Origin: an uncultured Prevotellaceae bacterium
GTDB taxonomy: Bacteria; Bacteroidota; Bacteroidia; Bacteroidales; Bacteroidaceae
Length of the DNA stretch: 44,811 nucleotides
Assembly: GCA_900316985.1 (NCBI GenBank)
Contig: ONFE01000025.1
Coordinates: 1-44,811, forward strand
Reading direction: 5' to 3'
A model generated the notes under the pieces. It searched no databases and was not told the origin of the DNA. It worked only from the letters and a program-made list of their open reading frames with translations. A program made the position numbers and the translations under genes. How positions within the stretch are numbered: the stretch's first letter is position 1; each line of letters begins with the position of its first letter. Positions 9,918 to 17,887 of the stretch are shown in pieces.

Positions 9918-10331
9918 ATGGTAAAGAAGCAAATGAAGAATGTAGCGCTGGCACTGATATTGATGGCCGCGACTACTGTCGGACTGAACGCTGCCCAGAA
10001 AGGCGACAATGCCATGACCAAGATGGCTGACGGTTCCTACGTGGTGAATACGACTACATTGGCTAACGACGTGAAGGGCTACCGCAGCACCACTCCCCTG
10101 AAAATTACCATCAAAAAAGACAAGGTGGAAAAGATTGAGGCGCTGAAGAACCAGGAGACGCCGAAATACTTTGTACGCGTGAAACGCGAGATGATGTCGG
10201 CTTGGGACGGTCTGAAGGTAAGCAAGGCCGAAAAACTGAACCCCGACGGCGTCACCGGAGCCACCATGTCGAGCGATGCCGTGAAAGAAAACGTGAAGCG
10301 CGGACTGAAATACTACAAAAAGCATAAGTAG
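9918..10331 (+). CDS. exported FMN-binding domain protein
   Basis: A 137-residue protein with a signal peptide (MKNVALALILMAATTVGLNA, beginning at residue 6) and one FMN_bind domain. The flavinylation motif DGVTGATMSS is at residues 110-119; in NqrC/RnfG-type domains the Thr of GAT (T116 here) is covalently loaded with FMN by ApbE. Such small periplasmic flavoproteins carry electrons for extracytoplasmic reductases. Start 9918 is chosen because the promoter lies at 9880-9887; ATG at 9933 is an equally good alternative. It stands between the glycosidases and susC with its own promoter and a strong terminator, so it may be an independent unit. No ApbE gene is in the window. Confidence 0.82.
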   Translation: MVKKQMKNVALALILMAATTVGLNAAQKGDNAMTKMADGSYVVNTTTLANDVKGYRSTTPLKITIKKDKVEKIEALKNQETPKYFVRVKREMMSAWDGLKVSKAEKLNPDGVTGATMSSDAVKENVKRGLKYYKKHK

Positions 10332-10332
10332 A

Positions 10333-10366
10333 AGGTAAAAAGGTAAAAAAGTAAAAAGGTAAAAAT
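10333..10366. repeat. short tandem repeat of GGTAAAAA-like units
   Basis: Four imperfect copies of an 8-9 bp unit (GGTAAAAA / AGTAAAAA) lie directly after the FMN-binding gene stop. Its variable A-runs suggest slippage. It is non-coding. Confidence 0.6.
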
Positions 10367-10372
10367 AAGGGG

Positions 10373-10409
10373 AAAAAGAAAATGCAGGAAAAACTTGCAT
10401 TTTCTTTTT
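10373..10409 (+). terminator. intrinsic terminator of the FMN-binding gene
   Basis: A 14-bp perfect stem (10373-10386 with 10396-10409, core GAAAATGCA) with a 9-nt loop, followed by more T residues. It separates the FMN-binding gene from the susC promoter at 10418. Confidence 0.8.
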
Positions 10410-10417
10410 TTTATATC

Positions 10418-10425
10418 TACTTTTG
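10418..10425 (+). promoter_or_regulatory. -7 promoter element for susC-susD
   Basis: TACTTTTG matches TAnnTTTG and lies 35 bp before the susC ATG at 10460. TTG at 10395-10397 is near the expected -33 position. Confidence 0.55.
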
Positions 10426-10459
10426 TAGCATTATTCATTACTTATCAACCTCCTTATCT

Positions 10460-13132
10460 ATGAACAAAAGGATTCTGGCAACTATTGCCGCCGTGACCGT
10501 TGCCTGTCAGATGGGCTTCGCCCAACAAACGGAAACGGGAAAAACGACATCAGATACGCTCAAAGCTATAGGTTATTTCGACAACGTCAATACCAGCCAG
10601 GTAAGCATCATCGGCGAAAGCGGGATGAACAATAAGGACCAGGCCACCAACGCCCTGGATGCCATCCGCGGACGTGTGGCAGGTCTGCAGGTGGAGCGCA
10701 ACGGATCGAACGCCCTGAGTGCCGTGCGTCTCCGTGGAACCACTTCGCTCACAGGCGGCAACGATCCGCTCATCATCGTCGATGGTGTGATGGGCGACTT
10801 GACGCTCCTGCAGTCGGTCTATCCCACGGATATTGAGAGTTTCACCATCCTGAAAGATGCCTCCGAGACGGCTCAGTATGGCAGCCGCGGTGCTGCCGGT
10901 GTGATTGACATCAAGACGATGCACGGCAAATCGGGCCGTCTGCGCATCAACTACAACGGTTCCGTGGATTTTGCCGTGCCCTATAAACGGCTGAAGATGC
11001 TCTCCGCCGACGGCTACCGGCAGTTTGCCGCACAACACGGCCTCTCTATCGTGGACCTGGGAGCCAACAGCGATTTCCAGAAACAGATAGAGCGCACGGC
11101 TTTCACCCACCAACACCATCTGGCCTTTGCCGGCGGCAGCGAGAAATCCAACTACCGCGTCAGTCTGGGATATATCAACGAGCAAGAGGTCATCAGGGGA
11201 TTTGGCGACCGATCCTTCATGGCCAACATGAACATGACGCAGATGATGTGGGACGACTTCCTGCGCATCGACATCGGTATGTTCGGTTCCACGGTGGAAG
11301 AAAAGACCATCGACGACGAACAGAAACTGTTCTACTCTGCTGCAGCCTTCAACCCCACCTTCCCCGACCATCCCAATAGCGCAGGCGCATGGGACGGCTA
11401 TCCCTCGGCCTCGCAGATCAACAATCCCCACATGCTGCTCGACAAAAAGAATCACAACACGGGGACGCACATCTCTACCTACACGAAATTCACGTTCCAA
11501 CTGCTGCCCGAGCTGAAGTTCACGGCTTTCGGAGCCTACACCTACGACTCCAACGAACGGATGCGCTATATACCCACCACGCTCACCGAAGGGGGAGAGG
11601 CCAGCCGCCAGAACACGCGCAGCGAAGCGCTGCTGCTCAACGGCATCCTCAGCTTCGACAAGAAATGGAACCAGCATGCCTTCCAGGCTTCTTTCTTTGC
11701 GGAGATACAGGACAACAAACGGCGGGGATTCGGCGTTACCGCCGGCCATTTCAGCAACGACCTGACGGGCTACGACAATCTCTCCGGCGGAGCCTCACGC
11801 CCCTGGGACGGCACCACCTCTTTCTATGAGCACCCCTCGATGGCATCCTTCATGGGACAAGCCGCTTACACTTTCAACGACCGCTATTCCGTGAACGCCA
11901 CGCTGCGCGCCGACGGCTCTTCCAAATTTGGCGACAACAACAAGTGGGGCTATTTCCCATCGGTTTCCTTGGGATGGGACTTGGGTAAGGAATCGTTCAT
12001 CAAAGATCTGAACTTCTTCAACGAACTGAAAATCAATGCCGGACTGGGATGGGCCGGAAACCAGGGAGCCATCGACAGCTACACCACGCTGAGCCTCCTC
12101 TCGCCCAACGGCACGCCCGCCGTGGGACAAACGCTCGTGACCACCTTCAGCGAGCTGAAGAACAGTAATCCCGATCTGAAGTGGGAAGTGTCGCGCACTT
12201 TCAACATCGGCCTCAACACCCAGATGTTCAGGCACCGTCTGGTATTCTCGGCCAGCTACTATTACACCAAGGTTTACGACATGCTCTACCCCTACACCGT
12301 GAGCGTGCCGCCGTTCAAATATCCTAAACTGGTGGCCAACATGGGCTCCATGGAAAAGAGCGGACTGGAACTCTCGGTGGGCGGAACGCCCTTCGTCACA
12401 CGCGACATGGAACTGACCGTCAACGCCAACCTCACCTTCCAGAACAACAAACTGCTCTCCCTCAGCGGCAACTACAACGGCGAAGACCTGCTGGCACCAT
12501 TGATGGCGGCCATCGCCTCGATGAACGGTGCCGGATTCCACGGCTACAACGACGTGGTGTTCCAGATCATCGGTGAACCCCTCGGCTCCTTCTACATACC
12601 CCGCTTCGACGGATTCTATACCTACGACGACGGCACCTACGAATATATTGCGGGCGATAGCTACATAGCCGGACAGGCCACTCCGAAGGTGCTGCTGGGC
12701 TCCAACGTCTCTTTCCGCTATAAGAACTTCGACATCACCCTGCAGGCCAACGGCGCCTTCGGCCACAAAATCTACAACGGAACGGCCCTATCCTATATGG
12801 ACCTCACCGCGCTGCCGTTGTATAACGTGCTGGCAGAAGCACCCGAGCGGGACATCGTTTCGCAGATCATTACCGACTATTGGCTCGAAAGCGGCAACTA
12901 CGTGAACATCGACTACATCACGCTGGGATGGCGCGTGCCCATCAAGCAGAACCGCTATCTGGAATCCATGCGCCTCTCGCTGACGCTCAATAACGTGGCA
13001 ACCTTCACCAGCTACAGCGGACTGACGCCGATGATCAACTCATCGAGCGTCGACGGCACACTCGGTCTCGACGACAAGCGCACCTATCCGCTCTACCGCA
13101 CTTGGACATTCGGAGTAAGTTTGAGTTTTTAA
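10460..13132 (+). CDS. SusC/RagA-type TonB-dependent outer membrane transporter
   Basis: An 890-residue outer membrane importer, taking glycan oligomers bound by SusD. The signal peptide is MNKRILATIAAVTVACQMGFA. The plug domain follows almost at once: ALDAIRGRVAGLQV, RLRGTTSL, DPLIIVDGV and DASETAQYGSRGAAGVI are the SusC plug motifs, within residues 55-160; the remainder is the 22-strand barrel, ending in YRTWTFGVSLSF with the terminal aromatic. It is shorter than most SusC (about 1000-1100 residues) because the N-terminal carboxypeptidase-D-like domain is absent. ATG at 10460 is chosen over upstream frames because it gives the signal peptide and lies after the promoter. susD follows 16 bp downstream. 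Confidence 0.93.
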   Translation: MNKRILATIAAVTVACQMGFAQQTETGKTTSDTLKAIGYFDNVNTSQVSIIGESGMNNKDQATNALDAIRGRVAGLQVERNGSNALSAVRLRGTTSLTGGNDPLIIVDGVMGDLTLLQSVYPTDIESFTILKDASETAQYGSRGAAGVIDIKTMHGKSGRLRINYNGSVDFAVPYKRLKMLSADGYRQFAAQHGLSIVDLGANSDFQKQIERTAFTHQHHLAFAGGSEKSNYRVSLGYINEQEVIRGFGDRSFMANMNMTQMMWDDFLRIDIGMFGSTVEEKTIDDEQKLFYSAAAFNPTFPDHPNSAGAWDGYPSASQINNPHMLLDKKNHNTGTHISTYTKFTFQLLPELKFTAFGAYTYDSNERMRYIPTTLTEGGEASRQNTRSEALLLNGILSFDKKWNQHAFQASFFAEIQDNKRRGFGVTAGHFSNDLTGYDNLSGGASRPWDGTTSFYEHPSMASFMGQAAYTFNDRYSVNATLRADGSSKFGDNNKWGYFPSVSLGWDLGKESFIKDLNFFNELKINAGLGWAGNQGAIDSYTTLSLLSPNGTPAVGQTLVTTFSELKNSNPDLKWEVSRTFNIGLNTQMFRHRLVFSASYYYTKVYDMLYPYTVSVPPFKYPKLVANMGSMEKSGLELSVGGTPFVTRDMELTVNANLTFQNNKLLSLSGNYNGEDLLAPLMAAIASMNGAGFHGYNDVVFQIIGEPLGSFYIPRFDGFYTYDDGTYEYIAGDSYIAGQATPKVLLGSNVSFRYKNFDITLQANGAFGHKIYNGTALSYMDLTALPLYNVLAEAPERDIVSQIITDYWLESGNYVNIDYITLGWRVPIKQNRYLESMRLSLTLNNVATFTSYSGLTPMINSSSVDGTLGLDDKRTYPLYRTWTFGVSLSF

Positions 13133-13148
13133 CCAGAAATCAGCATAT

Positions 13149-14858
13149 ATGAAGACCCTAAAACATACAACCAGCAAAGGGATGATGAAAGCCGTAGCCT
13201 GTGCAGCATTCTTCATTCTACATTCATCACTCCTCACTTCCTGCAACAGTTTTCTCACCGACGAACCCAAAAGCCAGATAACTCCCGAAGAGGCATACAA
13301 CAGCGTGAAAAACCTGAAGCTCAACGCGCTGCTCACCGTCTATAACTATATCGGCGGACATGAGCAGAGCCAGGGACTGCAGGGCACCGACCGAGGCGTT
13401 TACGACCTCAACTCATTCACCACCGACGAGCAGATCGTGCCCACACGAGGCGGCGACTGGTTCGACGGCGGATTGTGGTCGCGACTCTTCTTCCACACAT
13501 GGTCGGCTGGTGAGGCACCGCTGAAAAACACCTGGGACTATCTCTATAAGGTGGTCATCCTCTGCAACGAAGGCATCGAGCACATCAATGCCTACAAGAC
13601 CACCAACGTGGAAGAACAGGAGGAGCTGGAATCCTACAAGGCCGAGCTACGCGCCGTGCGCGCCATGTTCTATTTCTATCTGATGGACCTCTACGGGCGC
13701 GTGCCGCTGGTCACACAGACCGGCGTCAAGTCGAACGAGATGACCCTCGCCGACCGCAAAACGCTCTTCTTCTGGATCTACAACGAACTCAACGAGGCCA
13801 TGCCCTATCTCAGCGACGAGAAAAGCAATCGGCCCAATACTGAATACTATGGCCGAGTAACCGCAACCGTGGCCTATTTCCTGATGATGAAGCTGGCCAT
13901 CAACGCCGAAGTCTATACCGACAACGACTGGATAGACCAGCAGCGACCCGACGGCCGCCAGATCATACTCAAGACCTACGACTTCCGCAACGGAGAGATC
14001 ATCGAGGCCAACGCCTGGCAGACCGTGAAAGAAATCAGCTACCTGCTTTACCCCTACTACAAGCTGGCCGAATACTATCCCGACAACTTCGATGTGAACA
14101 ACGAGAATTCTCCCGAGAACATCTTCGTCATACCCATGGATCCGCTGCTCTATAGCAATAAGTACAACTACTTCTTCCGCTCGCGCCACTATTGCCACGG
14201 AGCCGCACTCAATGGCGGAGCCGAAAACGGGCCCTGCGCCACCGTCAGCACCATCAAGGCTTTCGGCTACGGCAAAGACGATTACGACATACGCCTGACG
14301 TTCAATTTCTATTACGACGAAGTAATGGTCAATGGCCAACAAATATATGAAGACGACGGAAAGACACCACTCGTCTATCATCCGCTGGCCGTCACCAATA
14401 TCGACCTTTCCGGAGAACCCTTCGAAAAGACCGCCGGAGCACGTATTGCCAAATACAGCGTGGATGCCACGGCGCGCGACGATGGCCGACTGGGCAACAA
14501 CGACATCGTGCTTTTCCGCTTTGCCGATGTCGTGCTAATGTATGCCGAAGCCTGCTACCGCCTGGGCGAAACAGAGGATGCTCTTAAAGCCCTCAACAGC
14601 GTTTTCACCCGCTCAAACCACGATGCGAGACCTTCCTATAAGGAAGTCAACGACGACATCCTGCTCCAAGAGCGCCTCCTGGAATTCATGTGGGAAGGCT
14701 GGCGCCGCAACGACCTCATCCGCTTCGACCGTTTCCACAAGCCCTACGACTTGAAGAACTCCAGCGAGCACGAGGCCGACCGCCACACCATCGTGTTCCC
14801 CATTCCCGCCGACATGATGGTGATGCACCCCGACTGGAAGCAAAATCCAGGATATTGA
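13149..14858 (+). CDS. SusD/RagB-type glycan-binding outer membrane lipoprotein
   Basis: A 569-residue lipoprotein. The lipobox LLTSC puts the lipidated cysteine at residue 32 after a long N-region (ATG at 13149; M13 at 13185 would give a more usual signal). NSFLTDEPKSQITPEEAY right after the cysteine is the standard SusD start, and the C-terminal half carries the RagB/SusD signature ALKALNSVFTR, LLQERLLEFMWEGWRRNDLIRF and HTIVFPIPADMM. It caps the SusC channel and binds the glycan at the cell surface. It is co-transcribed with susC and ends only 6 bp from the end of the convergent kdgK. Confidence 0.93.
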   Translation: MKTLKHTTSKGMMKAVACAAFFILHSSLLTSCNSFLTDEPKSQITPEEAYNSVKNLKLNALLTVYNYIGGHEQSQGLQGTDRGVYDLNSFTTDEQIVPTRGGDWFDGGLWSRLFFHTWSAGEAPLKNTWDYLYKVVILCNEGIEHINAYKTTNVEEQEELESYKAELRAVRAMFYFYLMDLYGRVPLVTQTGVKSNEMTLADRKTLFFWIYNELNEAMPYLSDEKSNRPNTEYYGRVTATVAYFLMMKLAINAEVYTDNDWIDQQRPDGRQIILKTYDFRNGEIIEANAWQTVKEISYLLYPYYKLAEYYPDNFDVNNENSPENIFVIPMDPLLYSNKYNYFFRSRHYCHGAALNGGAENGPCATVSTIKAFGYGKDDYDIRLTFNFYYDEVMVNGQQIYEDDGKTPLVYHPLAVTNIDLSGEPFEKTAGARIAKYSVDATARDDGRLGNNDIVLFRFADVVLMYAEACYRLGETEDALKALNSVFTRSNHDARPSYKEVNDDILLQERLLEFMWEGWRRNDLIRFDRFHKPYDLKNSSEHEADRHTIVFPIPADMMVMHPDWKQNPGY

Positions 14859-14864
14859 TTAAAA

Positions 14865-15887
14865 TTACTTCAGCCCGTCCAAGAAGTCCAGAATCTCGCT
14901 TTCCGTGCAGAGATTCGCATCGCCCGGAACAGAATACTTCAGCGTGGCGGCAGCCAGCGCAAAGTCGAGCACCCGCTGGTCATCGCCCGGGAAAGCCCTC
15001 AGGGCATGCAACTGACCTGCCGTAAAGGCATCGCCCACACCCATCGCGTCCACAATGTCGTGGATATCATCAATACGGGTATGGTAGAGTTTGCCATCAC
15101 TCCAAAGCAGAGCCGTCAGTGTGTTATGGTTCGAGCTCATCATGTTGCGCATACCCATCAGCCATTTGTTGCAACGGGGGAAGCGGCTGTGAATCTCATC
15201 AAACCATTCCTCATAGAAATCGAGCGGCATCTTATAGTTGGAATCCGTAGCCTCAAAGGGCACCTGACGGTTCATGATAAACTCATATTCAATGATGTCG
15301 CCGAACACCACATCGGCATACTCCAGCATACGGCTGAGCGTCTCGCGCGGATCGGCCCCATATTTCCAAAGGTTCTTGCGGTGATTGATGTCGAACGAAA
15401 TCGTCTTCCCCATCTCGTCGGCAATGTTCAGGGCTTCAAAGGTAGCCTCACATGAGTCCTTTGAGATAGCCCCTGTGATACCTGAGGCATGGAAGACGTC
15501 CGCATCCTTCAGAATCTCACGCCAGTTGAACATCCCTGGTTTCAATTCAAAGAAAGCCGAGTTCGCACGGTCATACACCACCTTCGAACTGCGCATACCC
15601 GCCGACTCCTCATAATAATACGTTCCCATACGGTCGCCGCCCCAAAGCGTATTGGGCATTCCGACGCCGTATTCCAACAGTTTCATACTCGCAGCCTGCC
15701 CAATCTGATTCTTTGGCAGTCGTGTCACATACTCCACGTCGTCGCCCATCATGGCTAACGACACGGCTACATTGGCTTCGCTTCCTCCGTAGGCTCCCGA
15801 AAACGTCTGACCCTGAGTCAGTCGCATGCGGTTCGATTTGGAGAAGCGCAGCAGCAATTCGCCGAATGTTACTATCTTCTTGTTCAT
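14865..15887 (-). CDS. kdgK: 2-keto-3-deoxygluconate kinase (PfkB family)
   Basis: A 340-residue cytosolic sugar kinase. The N-terminal segment MNKKIVTFGELLLRFS and GAYGGSEANVAVSLAMMG (PfkB signature 1) and the C-terminal DAMGVGDAFTAG with catalytic base D286 (PfkB signature 2) are present; the overall form matches Bacteroidota KdgK. It phosphorylates KDG to KDPG, the last kinase step for glucuronate and galacturonate. Its place directly behind a locus with an alpha-glucuronidase fits this role. The aldolase is not in the window. A promoter lies 10 bp upstream of the ATG, so the leader is extremely short. Confidence 0.88.
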   Translation of the reverse strand: MNKKIVTFGELLLRFSKSNRMRLTQGQTFSGAYGGSEANVAVSLAMMGDDVEYVTRLPKNQIGQAASMKLLEYGVGMPNTLWGGDRMGTYYYEESAGMRSSKVVYDRANSAFFELKPGMFNWREILKDADVFHASGITGAISKDSCEATFEALNIADEMGKTISFDINHRKNLWKYGADPRETLSRMLEYADVVFGDIIEYEFIMNRQVPFEATDSNYKMPLDFYEEWFDEIHSRFPRCNKWLMGMRNMMSSNHNTLTALLWSDGKLYHTRIDDIHDIVDAMGVGDAFTAGQLHALRAFPGDDQRVLDFALAAATLKYSVPGDANLCTESEILDFLDGLK

Positions 15888-15897
15888 ATGCTCGCTG

Positions 15898-15905
15898 CAA
15901 AAGTA
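15898..15905 (-). promoter_or_regulatory. -7 promoter element for kdgK
   Basis: TACTTTTG followed by CAGC on the minus strand. Transcription would begin about 3-5 nt before the ATG at 15887, close to leaderless. Confidence 0.6.
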
Positions 15906-15988
15906 AAAACTTTTCTTCTAATTTGCAAATTATACATAAAAAAACAGATGTTTGACATAGTTTGTTTTGCATTCTAATAAGAAAGCTA

Positions 15989-15996
15989 TACATTTG
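15989..15996 (+). promoter_or_regulatory. -7 promoter element for the lipoprotein-M64-GH5 operon
   Basis: TACATTTG followed by CATG matches TAnnTTTG. Because transcription would start near 16003, ATG at 15998 cannot be the start codon, which points to ATG at 16028 for the first gene. Confidence 0.55.
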
Positions 15997-16027
15997 CATG
16001 AAGTCTATAAATGCAATCAAGGCTTTA

Positions 16028-16525
16028 ATGACAAAACAATCATTATGCATATTATTTCTCATGGCAATAGTGATGACAGGATGTCACACAAAAAAAACAG
16101 CCATACAATCATCCCCTCCCATTACGGCAATAACCGATGACGATGGGCCGTACATTCTTTTCCTAACAGGAACCATCGCTTACGATTCTGTGGCTGCCTC
16201 CTACAGCATCACCATTGACAGCCAGCAACGTTTTAGCGGACAAATGAACACAGAAGGTGCTGCTTGCACCGGGAAACCCCGCGGACTTTATTATCAACAG
16301 GAAGATGCAAAGGGAGAGATACTCAGCCAACATGAGATTGACAATCCCCTGGCGCTACGCGTAGAATATTTCAACGGAAGTCAACCCCAGACGAAAACCA
16401 TAAAAAGAGACAAGGCAGAATTGTTCGTTCGACTGCAACTCAACCCCAAGACAAGGCACATCACATTCATGTACGATTCATTGAAAATACAGACTATAAA
16501 CATAAAAAAACAATTCACAATATGA
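16028..16525 (+). CDS. hypothetical lipoprotein upstream of M64 peptidase
   Basis: A 165-residue protein with an ideal short lipoprotein signal, lipobox VMTGC and cysteine at residue 19 when the start is ATG 16028. An upstream ATG at 15998 would overlap the promoter. The mature part has a beta-strand pattern and no motif I recognise; its mid-part (FLTGTIAYDSVAASYSITI) suggests a small sandwich domain. The stop overlaps the M64 start by 4 bp (ATGA), so the two are coupled and could interact at the envelope. An inhibitor or partner of the peptidase is a possible role, but nothing in the sequence proves it. Confidence 0.7.
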   Translation: MTKQSLCILFLMAIVMTGCHTKKTAIQSSPPITAITDDDGPYILFLTGTIAYDSVAASYSITIDSQQRFSGQMNTEGAACTGKPRGLYYQQEDAKGEILSQHEIDNPLALRVEYFNGSQPQTKTIKRDKAELFVRLQLNPKTRHITFMYDSLKIQTINIKKQFTI

Positions 16526-17877
16526 AAAAGGCCATACTACTTTTCATTGCACTTATATCCTGGATGACCGGCTCAGCCCAATACAAGATGGACACCATTC
16601 TTTATGCAGGCGACAGCAAGATTTTCACGGACATCGTTTTCCTTGGAGACGGATTCAAGGAAGATGAGATGCAGACATTCATTGATTTTGTTAAAAAGCA
16701 GACCAGCTCTTTCTTTGGCAAAATGCCCTGGGAACAGTATCGCAACAGGTTCAATGTGTTCTGTATTGAAACGCCTTCCAACGAAAGCGGCGCCGGGATG
16801 ACCCCCGATGCCCCCATTGACAATTTCTTTGGAGTATGCTTCGGTACATCAGGAGTCGACCGTATGCCATGGCCCACAAAATTTGGTGTGGTTTACGATG
16901 TCCTAACAACCACGAAACCAGACTACGACATCGTCCCCATCGTGGTCAACTCATACAAATACGGAGGTGGAGGTGGAGTTCCTTTCATCTGCTATAGCAT
17001 GGAAGAGAATTCTATAGAGACATTACGTCATGAGTTTGGTCATGCATTTGCCGGCCTTGCAGACGAATATTGGTATAAGGGAAAAGAGTCTGCCAACATG
17101 ACACAGATTATTGATCCCGTGAAGTGGCAATCATGGATGGGAACAGACGAGGTCGGAACTTACCGCTACAGTGAGAAGCCGGAAGAAGAAGGCTACACAT
17201 GGTATCGTCCTCATCAAGATTGCCTGATGAGATACCTGAACCGTGAATATTGTCCGGTGTGCAGGGAAGCACTTATAGAAAAAATCCACGTAACGAGCAA
17301 AGACATTATTTCATTCACACCTGAAAACGAGCAGGCCCTCATGTTCGATGGGCAGAAGGCAACCTTCAAACTCAACCTCCTAAAACCCGACCCCAACACG
17401 CTCCGCACAAATTGGCTGTTGGACGGAACAAACGCAGGTCATAACGTGGAAGAAATCACGTTGAATTCATCACAATTGCAGGAGGGAACACACAACCTCA
17501 CGGTAATGGTAGAAGACACCACCCTGCTGGTGCATACCGAAAACCACACCGCCCTACACGGGCATTCGGTTACATGGGAGATTGTGAGCGATGGTTCCAC
17601 AGCCATCAGTTCTGCAGCCCAGAGTGAGGATTTCACGATAGGACCGTTACCGTTCAGCTCACACATCAGTTTCAGTAGCACTAAACCGATACAAGGCCCC
17701 GTGCGAATGGAATTGCTCGACCTGTCGGGAAGAACCTTGGTTTCAGTACATGAATCATCGGGAGCATCTGTACTCACGCTCAATACCTCACATATACCTT
17801 CAGGCATATATATCCTGCGCATATACAAGGGCAACTTGTTGTTCTACTCCAACAAGGTTACCAACCAGAAACTATAA
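16522..17877 (+). CDS. M64-family zinc metallopeptidase, exported, T9SS-type tail
   Basis: A 451-residue exported peptidase: signal peptide ending TGSAQ (about 19 residues), an M64 catalytic domain to about residue 265, an Ig-like domain, and a C-terminal sorting segment (MELLDLSGRTLVS...GIYILRIYKG). The zinc motif HEFGH is at residues 170-174 with DEY at 181-183, and GGGGG at 152-156 precedes it. M64 was defined by the Clostridium ramosum IgA peptidase, and Bacteroidota relatives are secreted gut enzymes; the IgA specificity should not be assumed here. It is second in an operon with an upstream lipoprotein and downstream GH5. Confidence 0.87.
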   Translation: MKKAILLFIALISWMTGSAQYKMDTILYAGDSKIFTDIVFLGDGFKEDEMQTFIDFVKKQTSSFFGKMPWEQYRNRFNVFCIETPSNESGAGMTPDAPIDNFFGVCFGTSGVDRMPWPTKFGVVYDVLTTTKPDYDIVPIVVNSYKYGGGGGVPFICYSMEENSIETLRHEFGHAFAGLADEYWYKGKESANMTQIIDPVKWQSWMGTDEVGTYRYSEKPEEEGYTWYRPHQDCLMRYLNREYCPVCREALIEKIHVTSKDIISFTPENEQALMFDGQKATFKLNLLKPDPNTLRTNWLLDGTNAGHNVEEITLNSSQLQEGTHNLTVMVEDTTLLVHTENHTALHGHSVTWEIVSDGSTAISSAAQSEDFTIGPLPFSSHISFSSTKPIQGPVRMELLDLSGRTLVSVHESSGASVLTLNTSHIPSGIYILRIYKGNLLFYSNKVTNQKL

Positions 17878-17887
17878 CTATCAGCAA

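Noticed and set aside
10333-10366. GGTAAAAA repeats as a CRISPR or regulatory array
   Set aside because: Units of 8-9 bp without spacers; a simple slippage repeat. No CRISPR array or cas gene was seen anywhere in the window.
11795-12766. Long minus-strand open frame (323 codons) inside susC, and a similar one of 399 codons at 10550-11749
   Set aside because: They lie antisense to a clear SusC, have His/Val/Gly-rich composition typical of mirrored coding sequence, and no family motifs.
16522-17877. Calling the M64 peptidase an IgA protease
   Set aside because: Only the family and zinc motif are visible; immunoglobulin specificity is known for one distant member and cannot be read from this sequence.
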